From: Clostridiaceae bacterium
GTDB taxonomy: Bacteria > Bacillota > Clostridia > Acetivibrionales > DULL01
Direction of reading: 5' to 3'
Length of the DNA stretch: 64,000 nt
NCBI GenBank assembly: GCA_012840395.1
Contig: DULL01000017.1
Location: 1-64,000, forward strand
Shown here: positions 26,712-36,317 of the stretch, in pieces
How positions within the stretch are numbered: position 1 is the stretch's first letter
Layout: every line of letters begins with the position of its first letter
Made by a program: the position numbers and the translations under genes
Notes under the pieces: model-generated
The model's input: only the letters and a program-made list of their open reading frames with translations
The model's database searches: none
Told to the model about the DNA's origin: nothing

Positions 26712-27824
26712 ACCACCACTTTTTCCACCGCTTTTTCCTTCGCCGCTACTTTCTCCTCCGCCTCCAGTCTGGTTCGTACTGCCCTTCGGTTGATTTTTAA
26801 CAGCTTCTTCAAGGGCGTCAACATTTGAAAGAGCAACCCTGGATTTTATATCAATCAACTGAACATTCCTTTCATTTACTACCTTCTCAAGCTCATAGAT
26901 GGAAAAATCCAGCTTACTGGCAGGTTCTTGAACTTCATTATTTATAGTATTCTTATACAGAGACCAGGATGATTTAAGGCTTTTAACATTTAAATCACAT
27001 TTTTCCCAATCTCCGGTAACCGCGCTTAGAGCTGAATTCCTAATGAAGTATCTAACTCTTTTTATTTCGGGGGAATTCTGCTCCTTATACAGCATATAAA
27101 AATCTGGCAGATAGCCATATAAATGATTTGCAGATAACAATGTATTTTGAGTATTTTTCTCTTTTGCGCTGGTTGTTAAATTATTCAGTGCTTTGCCAAA
27201 ACTATCTATCAGCGAGCTGTTTGCACCGGATTTGACTGCCTTTGGCGTATAACTACTCCAGTCATAATGCAGCTTATCTATAGTACTGGATATTTTTTGC
27301 CAAGGATCTTTTTGACCGGCTTTCTCATCTTCTTTTTTCTCAGCTCCACCTTTATCTTGGACTTCCTGGTTTTTATTTTCATCAGATTTGCTTTTTTCGT
27401 CCTGTTTCTTCTTATCTTCTTCTTTTTGTTCAGAAGATTCTTCACTCTTGCCTTTTTCTATATCATCTGAATCAGATTGATTTTTTTCAGACTCAGTTTC
27501 TTCTTGCTGATCTGTTTCCTTTTTGGATTCAGTTTCTTTTTTGCTCTGTCCGGATTTTTCTCCTCCTTCTTTTTCATCCTCTTTCTTAGACTTAGCCGGA
27601 CCTCCTAATTCGCTGATAATTTCTTCAATGCTTTCTTCGATATCCTCTAATTCATCAGGTACTTTTTGTAAATCTATATTTTCTTCTGCAGATTGTTTTT
27701 GAATTTCAGGACTATTTTGGCCTTGTCCACTTTTATTGCACCCAGTTATAAAAAAAGCAACAACAAGGCATAAGCAGAATGCTGAGTTTAATATTTTCAA
27801 TTTGGCAGATTTTCTCATAAGCAT
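26700..27824 (-). CDS. Lipoprotein with charged low-complexity linker
   Basis: Function unknown. The 374-residue product starts with a signal peptide ending in the lipobox FITGC (C29), so it should be lipid-anchored outside the cell. Residues about 45-175 are a low-complexity linker rich in E, K, S, D and Q. A compact region (about 180-350), mainly helical, follows, and the tail is glycine-rich. I use ATG 27824, placed six bases after GGAGG. A TTG at 27830 is too close to that site. It is convergent with folD. Confidence 0.82.
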   Translation of the reverse strand: MLMRKSAKLKILNSAFCLCLVVAFFITGCNKSGQGQNSPEIQKQSAEENIDLQKVPDELEDIEESIEEIISELGGPAKSKKEDEKEGGEKSGQSKKETESKKETDQQEETESEKNQSDSDDIEKGKSEESSEQKEEDKKKQDEKSKSDENKNQEVQDKGGAEKKEDEKAGQKDPWQKISSTIDKLHYDWSSYTPKAVKSGANSSLIDSFGKALNNLTTSAKEKNTQNTLLSANHLYGYLPDFYMLYKEQNSPEIKRVRYFIRNSALSAVTGDWEKCDLNVKSLKSSWSLYKNTINNEVQEPASKLDFSIYELEKVVNERNVQLIDIKSRVALSNVDALEEAVKNQPKGSTNQTGGGGESSGEGKSGGKSGGGEG

Positions 27825-28026
27825 ATTCAACCTCCATATTTATTATTATTCAATTAACGATAAAAATACCTCAACCTCTATTTACCAGGTTATAAAAACG
27901 GTAAATATTACATAAAGGAGAAATTGAATTTATGTCAAATATTGATATTTGGAATTTAAATTGATATTAAAAAACAATGTAAAAAGATACTTTTTATTTA
28001 TTTTACTAATTAGGGAGGTTATTAAA

Positions 28027-28305
28027 ATGTCAATAACAGTTAATTTATGTTCAGAAAAAAAAGGTGAATTAAAAAATTTCCTTGAGAAATACTTTAATCA
28101 TGAAGTTTCAATAGATGAAGATGTGAATACATGGATATATGTGTATAAAAAACCATTGGAAGCTATTGATATTATCAGCGCAGTAATTGATAATAATCAC
28201 AAATATAGTATCACTGTAGGTATTGATATGGGGAACAGTATTTATATGGTTTCTCCGGAAAACCATGACGGAGTTATAAAGGATTTTTATAATTTATTTT
28301 ATTAA
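28027..28305 (+). CDS. Small hypothetical protein
   Basis: A 92-residue soluble protein with no family I recognise. It has an alternating alpha/beta look (SITVNLCSEKKGELKNFLE, NTWIYVYKKPLEAIDIISAV, SITVGIDMGNSIYMVSPENH), consistent with a small ferredoxin-like fold, and no membrane segment or cysteine cluster. ATG 28027 follows AGGGAGG. The frame is open back to 27949 without a ribosome site. It stands alone between the lipoprotein and the nitroreductase. Confidence 0.7.
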   Translation: MSITVNLCSEKKGELKNFLEKYFNHEVSIDEDVNTWIYVYKKPLEAIDIISAVIDNNHKYSITVGIDMGNSIYMVSPENHDGVIKDFYNLFY

Positions 28306-28416
28306 TTTTTTTATACAATAAGACAAGTGGATTTAAAGGTACCTTGTTAATATGACACAATAAGGAAGCATAAAGCAAAATAGACAACATTAAATTATTT
28401 TTTTATGGTAAAATAT

Positions 28417-28425
28417 TGATATAAT
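28417..28425 (+). promoter_or_regulatory. Extended -10 promoter for nitroreductase
   Basis: TGA then TATAAT (28420-28425), inside the small inverted repeat ATTGAT-ATA-ATCAAT, which could be an operator. The start codon is 63 bases downstream. Confidence 0.42.
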
Positions 28426-28487
28426 CAATACTATAATACAATATTATTTGTCATATTAATGTAAATAATGTTATTTAGGAGGTACTT

Positions 28488-29051
28488 ATGAGCGTCTATG
28501 AAATGATACTTAAGAGAAGGTCTATAAGAAAATTTAAGCAAGATAAAATTTCCATTGAAGTATTAGAAAAACTTGTTAATGCAGCGCGTTTCGCACCATC
28601 CGGCGGAAACATGCAACCACTAAAGTACAGAATAGTAAATAAACCTGATGAAGTGGAAGGAGTTTTTAATAACGTTAAATGGGCATTTCACATAGCGCCC
28701 AAAGGTACTCCTGGTAAAGGGGAAGAACCTGTCGCTTATATTGTAATCTTAGTTGACAGTGAAATCAGACCACAGGGTTATGAGTTTGATGTTGGTGCTG
28801 CATCACAGAATATCTTATTAACTGCCCTTGAAGAAGGAATAGGAACTTGTTGGATTGCCTCGGTAAATAGGGAAAAAGTAAGAGCTTTACTTGAAATACC
28901 GGATAAATACATAATTGAATCCGTTATTGCTTTAGGATACCCGGCTGAATCCCCTATAGTCGAGGAAGAAAACGGAAGCACAAAATATTATAAAGATGAA
29001 TGTGATGTCCTGCATGTTCCAAAAAGAAAGCTTAAGGATATAATTATTTAA
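28488..29051 (+). CDS. Nitroreductase family FMN oxidoreductase
   Basis: A 187-residue flavoprotein with the family N-terminal FMN phosphate motif RRSIRKF, the ARFAPSGGNMQPL segment, GAASQNILLTALEEGIGTCWI and the C-terminal ALGYPAE motif. Members reduce nitro compounds, quinones or flavins with NAD(P)H, and the substrate cannot be predicted. ATG follows AGGAGG. It is monocistronic by position, with its own promoter and 150 bases before gatC. Confidence 0.9.
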   Translation: MSVYEMILKRRSIRKFKQDKISIEVLEKLVNAARFAPSGGNMQPLKYRIVNKPDEVEGVFNNVKWAFHIAPKGTPGKGEEPVAYIVILVDSEIRPQGYEFDVGAASQNILLTALEEGIGTCWIASVNREKVRALLEIPDKYIIESVIALGYPAESPIVEEENGSTKYYKDECDVLHVPKRKLKDIII

Positions 29052-29098
29052 TATATTCAGGTCATATAAATATTTGCAACTATTAACCAATAACATCA

Positions 29099-29127
29099 TT
29101 GACGTAAATTTCCTGATTTAATATAAT
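29099..29127 (+). promoter_or_regulatory. Sigma-A promoter for gatCAB
   Basis: TTGACG at 29099-29104, spacer 17, TATAAT at 29122-29127, 75 bases before gatC. Confidence 0.7.
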
Positions 29128-29201
29128 TACTACGTCGTGGTTTTTTATGCAAAATTTTATTTTAAGAGCAATATCTCTACGCAAGACGGGGAGGGAGCAG
29201 A

Positions 29202-29489
29202 ATGAAAATCGGGCGAGAAAATATTGAGGAGTTGGCGGATTTATCCAAATTAAATCTGACAGAAGAAGAAATAGAACTTATGGTCCATGATATGAATAAT
29301 GTACTTTTATTTATAAATAAGTTAGATGAGCTTGACACTTCAAATGTTGAACCTATGGATCAGGTTGTAGTTTTAAAAAATGTTTTCAGAGAAGACGAAG
29401 TAATTTCTACTTTTGACAGGGAAAGGCTTCTCAAAGGAGCACCCTCAATAGAAGATGGGTGTTTCAAAGTACCCAGGGTTGTGGAATAG
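29202..29489 (+). CDS. gatC: Asp-tRNA(Asn)/Glu-tRNA(Gln) amidotransferase subunit C
   Basis: The small belt subunit that holds GatA and GatB together. At 95 residues it matches the family, with ELADLSKLNLTEEEI at the start, the VEPMDQVVVLKNVFREDEV linker and the C-terminal DGCFKVPRVVE. First gene of gatC-gatA-gatB, followed by gatA after 11 bases. Confidence 0.95.
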   Translation: MKIGRENIEELADLSKLNLTEEEIELMVHDMNNVLLFINKLDELDTSNVEPMDQVVVLKNVFREDEVISTFDRERLLKGAPSIEDGCFKVPRVVE

Positions 29490-29500
29490 GAGGAATTAAT

Positions 29501-30961
29501 TTGGAAATACATGAATATACAGCACATGAATTAAGTAAGATGTTGAAAAACAAAGAAATTAAAGTAAAAGAGCTGACTGAATCTGTATTAAATAGAATTG
29601 ACAATATTGATAAGGAGTTAGGAAGTTTTATTACTATTTGCAGGGAGGAAGCCCTAAAAAAGTCAGTGGAAGTTCAGCACAAAATTGATAATAGGCAGGC
29701 TACATCACCTTTAGCAGGAATTCCTATGTTGCTGAGTGATAATATTTGTACCAGAGAAATACTTACTACATGTTCCTCTAAAATGTTACATAACTTTGTT
29801 CCTCCATATGGCGCCACTGTTGCTAATAAATTAGATAGCCAGGGTTCTGTCTTAATCGGTAAGGGAAATATAGATGAATTTGGTATAGGTGGGACCACTG
29901 AAACCTCATATTATAAGACTACTAAAAATCCATGGAACCTGGAAAAATTGGCAGGTGGTTCTTGCGGAGGCGCAGCTTCTGCAGTTGCTTCAGGAGAAGT
30001 TGTTTTTTCTCTGGGTTCTGATACAGGAGGTTCTATCAGGCAGCCATCATCTTTTTGTGGTGTGGTTGGAATGAAACCGACCTACGGAGCCGTATCCAGA
30101 TTTGGCGTAATACCATTCGCTTCATCATTTGATCAGGTAGGGCCGGTAACAAAAGATGTTGAAGATTGTGCCCTTGTATTAAATGCAATTACAGGCCATG
30201 ATCCTCTTGATTCTACCTCAGTTAATAAAGATTATCCTGACTTTACAAAGGCTTTGGAGCAGGATATTAAAGGTTTGAAAATTGGAATTCCAAAAGAGTG
30301 GGTTGAAACAAAAATAGATCCTGACGTCAAAAAATCTTTTTATGACTCCGTTAAAGTACTGGAAGAATTGGGCGCGGTATGTGAGTACTTTTCTTTTTCA
30401 TTAACTGACTATATTGCACCTACATACTATATTCTTACTTCAGCAGAAGTGAGTTCTAATCTTGCAAGGTTTGATGGTATAAAATACGGATACCGGGCAG
30501 AAAAATTTTCTGATCTGCAGGAGTTATATAAGAAAACAAGAGCAGAGGGTTTTGGTGAAGAAGCAAAGAGACGAATTCTTTTAGGCACATATGTACTCAG
30601 TTCAGGTTGTTATGAGAAATATTTCAAAAAGGCCCTTAAAGTCAGAACAATGATATGTGAAGAGTTTAATAAAGCTTTCGATAAATATAATCTCATTATT
30701 TCACCAACGACACCCAGAACTGCCTATTCATTGGGAGAAATGAATAAAGACTTCCTGTCTATGTGCCAGGATGATGTTTATACAGCTTCAGCTAATATTG
30801 CCGGACTGCCTGCAATATCAATTCCCTGCGGCTTTGGCAGCAATAATATACCTTTTGGACTGCAATTTATTGGTAAGCAATTTGATGATTTCACTTTAAT
30901 CAAAGCAGCCTATAATTTTGAACAAAATACCGAATACCATAAGAAAAGACCAAGTTTATAA
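29501..30961 (+). CDS. gatA: GatA-type amidase subunit with catalytic Lys replaced by Ser
   Basis: The glutaminase subunit of GatCAB. The 486-residue length and the amidase signature are normal, and S154 (cis-Ser, AGGSCGG) and S178 (nucleophile, TGGSIRQP) are kept. The third triad member, Lys79 in the canonical (A/G)IPxxxKDN motif, is Ser here (GIPMLLSDNI, codon AGT 29735-29737). The signature GGSSGGS is also changed to GGSCGGA. The reading frame is intact. Either this copy has lost glutaminase activity, or the chemistry is altered. TTG 29501 follows AGGAGG by seven bases. Confidence 0.9.
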   Translation: MEIHEYTAHELSKMLKNKEIKVKELTESVLNRIDNIDKELGSFITICREEALKKSVEVQHKIDNRQATSPLAGIPMLLSDNICTREILTTCSSKMLHNFVPPYGATVANKLDSQGSVLIGKGNIDEFGIGGTTETSYYKTTKNPWNLEKLAGGSCGGAASAVASGEVVFSLGSDTGGSIRQPSSFCGVVGMKPTYGAVSRFGVIPFASSFDQVGPVTKDVEDCALVLNAITGHDPLDSTSVNKDYPDFTKALEQDIKGLKIGIPKEWVETKIDPDVKKSFYDSVKVLEELGAVCEYFSFSLTDYIAPTYYILTSAEVSSNLARFDGIKYGYRAEKFSDLQELYKKTRAEGFGEEAKRRILLGTYVLSSGCYEKYFKKALKVRTMICEEFNKAFDKYNLIISPTTPRTAYSLGEMNKDFLSMCQDDVYTASANIAGLPAISIPCGFGSNNIPFGLQFIGKQFDDFTLIKAAYNFEQNTEYHKKRPSL

Positions 30962-30993
30962 ACATAACCGGCTAACAGAACGAGGTGAAAATA

Positions 30994-32424
30994 ATGGAAT
31001 ATGAAGTAGTTATTGGACTTGAAGTTCATGCGGAGCTTTCAACAAAATCAAAATTATATTGTTCTTGTACAACCGAGTTTGGAGGAGAACCAAATACCCA
31101 TTGTTGTCCTATATGTATGGGAATGCCCGGAACTCTTCCGGTGCTTAATAAAAAAGCTGTAGAATATGCTGTACGGGCAGGGCTTGCTACTAACTGCACG
31201 ATATCAGAATATAGCAGAAAGGACAGAAAGAACTATTTTTACCCTGATCTTCCAAAAGCATATCAAAATTCCCAGTACTATTACCCCATATGTAAAAATG
31301 GCTATATAGAGATAGAAACCGAAAATGGTTCAAAACGGATTGGAATAACAAGAATACATATAGAAGAAGACGCAGGCAAACTATTGCATGATGAATGGGG
31401 AACAGGTACATTGGTTGACTGCAACAGAGGAGGAGTTCCTCTGATTGAAATTGTAAGCGAGCCTGATATGAGGTCTGCTGAAGAGGCAAGAGCTTATCTC
31501 GAAAATCTTAAAGCAATTCTTCAATATATAGGAGTATCAGATTGCAAAATGCAGGAAGGCTCTCTCAGGGCTGATGTAAATCTTTCCGTCAGACGTAAAG
31601 GCGATACAAAATTTGGAGTCAGAACGGAAATGAAAAATCTTAATTCATTTAAGGCCATAACCAGAGCCATAGAAAGCGAAGCAAAAAGGCATATTTATGA
31701 AATCGAATCAGGTGGTACCCTGGTTCAGGAAACGAGAAGATGGGACGATGAAAAAGGATTAAGCTTTTCAATGCGAAATAAGGAAGAAGCAAAAGATTAC
31801 AGGTATTTTCCTGATCCTGATCTTCCACCGGTAGTTTTATCAAAAGAGTGGATAGAGGAAATAATGAGGTCTCTTCCAGAATTACCTGAAGCAAGGAGAA
31901 AAAGATATATTGCAGAATATTCTCTTCCTGAATATGATGCTTCCCTGATAACTAAATCTAAAGCACTTGCAGACTTTTTTGAAGAAGCTGTCGCGTTATG
32001 CAATAACCCCAAATCAGTGAGCAATTGGATTATGGGAGATATTTTAAGAAAGATGAAGGATGAAGAACAAGAGACAGAAGAAATACCAATTCCGGCACAA
32101 TATCTGGCTGACCTTATAATTCTGGTGGATAAAGGAGTTATTAGTAATACCATCGCTAAGAAGGTATTTAATAAAATGTATGAAACTAAAAAGGATCCAA
32201 AGGTTATTGTAAAAGAAGAAGGACTTGAAGTTGTAAATGATGAAAGTGCACTGATAGAAATTGTAAAAAAAGTAATAGAAAAGAATCCTCAATCTGTAGC
32301 AGATTTTAAGAGCGGGAAAGAAAAGGCATTTGGATTCCTTGTAGGCCAAGCCATGAAAGAAACTAAAGGAAAGGCAAATCCACAGCTTATTAACAAACTG
32401 CTCAGAGAAGAGCTTTCAAGGTAG
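30994..32424 (+). CDS. gatB: Asp-tRNA(Asn)/Glu-tRNA(Gln) amidotransferase subunit B
   Basis: The kinase/tRNA-binding subunit that phosphorylates the Glu or Asp on mischarged tRNA and amidates it. The 476 residues begin YEVVIGLEVHAELSTKSKLY. The cysteines of the zinc-containing GatB type are present (CSC ... CCPIC). DRKNYFYPDLPKAYQ, HIEEDAGK and PLIEIVSEPDM are intact. The C-terminal tail domain ends in NKLLREEL. ATG 30994 is six bases after GAGGTG; GTG 30985 overlaps the site. A terminator follows at 32479. Confidence 0.95.
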   Translation: MEYEVVIGLEVHAELSTKSKLYCSCTTEFGGEPNTHCCPICMGMPGTLPVLNKKAVEYAVRAGLATNCTISEYSRKDRKNYFYPDLPKAYQNSQYYYPICKNGYIEIETENGSKRIGITRIHIEEDAGKLLHDEWGTGTLVDCNRGGVPLIEIVSEPDMRSAEEARAYLENLKAILQYIGVSDCKMQEGSLRADVNLSVRRKGDTKFGVRTEMKNLNSFKAITRAIESEAKRHIYEIESGGTLVQETRRWDDEKGLSFSMRNKEEAKDYRYFPDPDLPPVVLSKEWIEEIMRSLPELPEARRKRYIAEYSLPEYDASLITKSKALADFFEEAVALCNNPKSVSNWIMGDILRKMKDEEQETEEIPIPAQYLADLIILVDKGVISNTIAKKVFNKMYETKKDPKVIVKEEGLEVVNDESALIEIVKKVIEKNPQSVADFKSGKEKAFGFLVGQAMKETKGKANPQLINKLLREELSR

Positions 32425-32478
32425 TGATGCACTCCTGTCCCGGGCAAAAAAGGATTCCTTTGATAAATTATAGAAATA

Positions 32479-32508
32479 AGGCAACTCTAATTTTGAGTTG
32501 CTTTTATT
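32479..32508 (+). terminator. Terminator after gatCAB
   Basis: Arms GCAACTC (32481-32487) and GAGTTGC (32495-32501), seven-base loop, then TTTTATTA. The 342-base gap around it also holds the pta promoter and otherwise only AT-rich DNA. Confidence 0.75.
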
Positions 32509-32621
32509 ATGTCATGTAACAGAATGACAGTAAATTATACAGATGATAGTTTGTTGCAAATGATAATTTATAACATATTTATGTTAGTTTTGATATTATT
32601 TAATTATTATGTAAATGATTC

Positions 32622-32650
32622 TTGTATACAATGAACATTTTGTATATAAT
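32622..32650 (+). promoter_or_regulatory. Sigma-A promoter for pta-ackA with palindromic -35
   Basis: TTGTAT at 32622-32627, spacer 17, TATAAT at 32645-32650. The -35 lies inside the perfect palindrome TTGTATACAA (32622-32631), echoed by TTGTATATAA at 32640-32649, a possible repressor site. Confidence 0.6.
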
Positions 32651-32739
32651 AGTTATTGGTTTTAAAGCCTCATTTTTATTGGCTTGTATTAATACCAGGT
32701 AATATATAAATTTATAAATTACATAAAGTTAAATTTTAA

Positions 32740-33759
<1,020 letters not shown>

Positions 33760-33815
33760 ATAACAGTTCAATTTTTGAATTGAATTGTTAACAATAAAAA
33801 TTGGGGGATTGTATC

Positions 33816-35009
33816 ATGAAAATATTAATAATTAATAGCGGAAGTTCATCTTTGAAGTACCAACTTATTGATATGAAAGATGAGACAGTTTTAGCTAAGG
33901 GTTTATGTGACAGGATAGGAATAGATAATTCATTTCTCAAACATACCAAAAATGGATCGGAAACAAAAATTCTTGAGAAAGAATTACCTAATCACAAAGT
34001 TGCTATTCAAGAGGTTATTAACGCCTTATCTGACCCGGAAATCGGTGTAATATCAAATATGAGTGAAATTTCAGCAGTTGGGCACAGAGTGGTTCACGGA
34101 GGAGAAAAATTCCACGACTCTGTTCTCATAGACGATAGTGTAATAGATGCAATAAGGGATTGTATCGGTCTTGCTCCACTTCATAACCCGCCAAATATTA
34201 CCGGTATCGAAGCATGTAAGGCATTAATGCCAAATGTTCCAATGGTTGCAGTATTTGATACTGCATTTCATCAAACAATGCCGAAACACGCATACTTATA
34301 TGCATTACCCTATGAAGTATATGAAAAATATGGCGTAAGAAAATACGGTTTTCATGGAACTTCACATAAATATGTTTCTGAGAGAGCAGCAAAATTACTT
34401 AATAAACCTTTGGACCAATTGAAAATAATAGTCTGCCATCTGGGCAACGGAGCAAGCATATGTGCGGTTAAAAATGGCAAGTCTATTGATACAAGTATGG
34501 GTTTCACTCCCCTTGATGGTTTAGTTATGGGAACCAGATGCGGCACAATAGACCCTGCTGTTGTTACATTCTTAATGGAAAAGGATAACATGTCTATAAG
34601 TGAAATTAATTCCATGCTTAACAAAAAATCAGGAGTCCTGGGCATCTCAGGCGTAAGCAGCGACTTCAGGGATCTCCATGATGCTGCAGATAATGGCAAT
34701 GACAGAGCTCAACTTGCAATTGATATATTCTGCTATAGAGTAAGGCAATATATAGGAGAGTATGCCGCTGTTATGGGTGGTGTTGATGCTATAGTATTTA
34801 CCGCAGGAATAGGCGAAAATAATGCCATTGTCAGAAAACAGATTGTTGAAGGTCTGGAATTCTTAGGTATATCTATTGATTTGGAAAAGAATAATATAAG
34901 AGGTAAAGAAATAGATATAAGCACTCAGGATGCTAAGATAAGGACTCTGGTTATTCCAACAAATGAAGAACTGGCTATAGCCAGAGAAACATTGAAGCTG
35001 ATAAAATAA
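33816..35009 (+). CDS. ackA: Acetate kinase
   Basis: Transfers phosphate from acetyl phosphate to ADP, making ATP and acetate. The product has 397 residues, with the ASKHA phosphate motif [10 protein letters not shown] at the N-terminus, [15 protein letters not shown], the second phosphate motif [13 protein letters not shown], and [12 protein letters not shown] 33816 follows GGGGGA. TTG 33801 lies within that ribosome site and is rejected. A strong terminator follows. Confidence 0.97.
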   Translation: MKILIINSGSSSLKYQLIDMKDETVLAKGLCDRIGIDNSFLKHTKNGSETKILEKELPNHKVAIQEVINALSDPEIGVISNMSEISAVGHRVVHGGEKFHDSVLIDDSVIDAIRDCIGLAPLHNPPNITGIEACKALMPNVPMVAVFDTAFHQTMPKHAYLYALPYEVYEKYGVRKYGFHGTSHKYVSERAAKLLNKPLDQLKIIVCHLGNGASICAVKNGKSIDTSMGFTPLDGLVMGTRCGTIDPAVVTFLMEKDNMSISEINSMLNKKSGVLGISGVSSDFRDLHDAADNGNDRAQLAIDIFCYRVRQYIGEYAAVMGGVDAIVFTAGIGENNAIVRKQIVEGLEFLGISIDLEKNNIRGKEIDISTQDAKIRTLVIPTNEELAIARETLKLIK

Positions 35010-35046
35010 ATTGCTTAATCAATAAATAATTTATTACGGTATATGC

Positions 35047-35083
35047 AAGAGAAGGTTAATCTTTTTTACCTTCTCTTTTTTTG
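35047..35083 (+). terminator. Terminator of pta-ackA
   Basis: Arms AGAGAAGGT (35048-35056) and ACCTTCTCT (35068-35076) followed by a T-run. Confidence 0.85.
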
Positions 35084-35217
35084 TAAATTTCAAACTAAAA
35101 ACAAAGCAAGCTCAAAATCACATAAAATATTAATTTTGCATATAATAATTTTGTTAAAAATATTGCTTGAATAAACTTGGAATGTAATAAACTTAAAATG
35201 TTCCGGAGGTATCACAC

Positions 35218-36315
35218 ATGGCTAAAGGTGGAATTAGAAGAGCTTTTTTAGGGGGGAATACCGAGAAAGGTTTTTACAGCTATTATAATTATATTTTACA
35301 TAAAGAAGAGGCAATAAAAACATTTATAATAAAAGGTGGTCCCGGTACCGGTAAAAGCACCCTTATGAAAAAAATAGGAGAGGTTCTAAATGAAAAGGGG
35401 TATAATGTTGAATATATGCATTGTTCCAGTGATCCAAACAGCATTGATGGAATTGTAATTCCAGAAATAAAGGTTGCCCTATTGGACGGAACTGCTCCCC
35501 ATATTGTGGAACCAACCTATCCGGGAGCAGTTGATGAAATAATAGATTTAGGAAGATTTTGGAATACAGATAAAATTGAGACACATAAAAAAGAGATTAT
35601 TAATAAATCGAAGGAAAAATCCAGGCTATTTGCAATGGCTTACAGATATTTAAAGGCTGCCGGAGCAATTCATGATAATATATGTGACTTAGTCAGTATG
35701 TCGGTTAACGTAAAAAAATTGAATGCAATAGCAAAAGAAATGACTGATGAAATTTTTACACAACAAGAAAAGTCCTTTGAAGAGGGAAGGGAAAGAAAAC
35801 TATTTGCAAGTGCAATAACTCCTGAAGGGTTGGTAAATTATATAAATACACTACTTTCAAAAGGAAAAGTATACGGCTTATTAAGTGAAATTGGATCAGG
35901 TAGTGAATACATTTTATCTAAAATCAAACATGTAGCTATTGAAAAAGGCGTAAATATTGAATGTTTTTACTGCGGGTTAAAACCTGAGAAAATAGAGCAT
36001 TTGTTAATACCTGAGAAAAAAATCTTTTTTACAACAATAAATAAGTATCATAATTCTGATATTAAAACAGACAGGTTAATTGACCTGAATGAACTCAGAA
36101 ACAGCAAAATATATGAAAAAAACAAAGAAGATATAAAATATAATACCAGCTTATTTGAAGAACTGCTTAATAAAGCTGTAAATACAATTAAAAAAGCAAA
36201 GGCTGTACATAGTGCTCTGGAAGACTATTACAGCCCAAGTATGGATTTTGATAAACTTAAAGCATACAGGGATGCTTTATTTTATCGGATAATAAAATAT
36301 ACTGAAAACAGATAA
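35218..36315 (+). CDS. Tandem P-loop ATPase (PRK06851-like)
   Basis: A 365-residue protein with two nucleotide-binding-like halves. The N-terminal half has a good Walker A, GGPGTGKST (40-48), after the family-typical GGNTEKGFYSYYNYI. The second half (from about 200) repeats the layout, but its loop reads SEIGSGSEYIL, lacking the P-loop lysine. Conserved in spore-forming Firmicutes to my recollection, with unknown function. The stop codons of this gene and the convergent LTA-synthase gene are two bases apart, and no terminator separates them. Confidence 0.8.
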   Translation: MAKGGIRRAFLGGNTEKGFYSYYNYILHKEEAIKTFIIKGGPGTGKSTLMKKIGEVLNEKGYNVEYMHCSSDPNSIDGIVIPEIKVALLDGTAPHIVEPTYPGAVDEIIDLGRFWNTDKIETHKKEIINKSKEKSRLFAMAYRYLKAAGAIHDNICDLVSMSVNVKKLNAIAKEMTDEIFTQQEKSFEEGRERKLFASAITPEGLVNYINTLLSKGKVYGLLSEIGSGSEYILSKIKHVAIEKGVNIECFYCGLKPEKIEHLLIPEKKIFFTTINKYHNSDIKTDRLIDLNELRNSKIYEKNKEDIKYNTSLFEELLNKAVNTIKKAKAVHSALEDYYSPSMDFDKLKAYRDALFYRIIKYTENR

Positions 36316-36317
36316 TT

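Noticed and set aside
27267-27470. Plus-strand hydrophobic frame inside the lipoprotein gene
   Set aside because: It is the antisense image of the Glu/Lys-rich low-complexity stalk.
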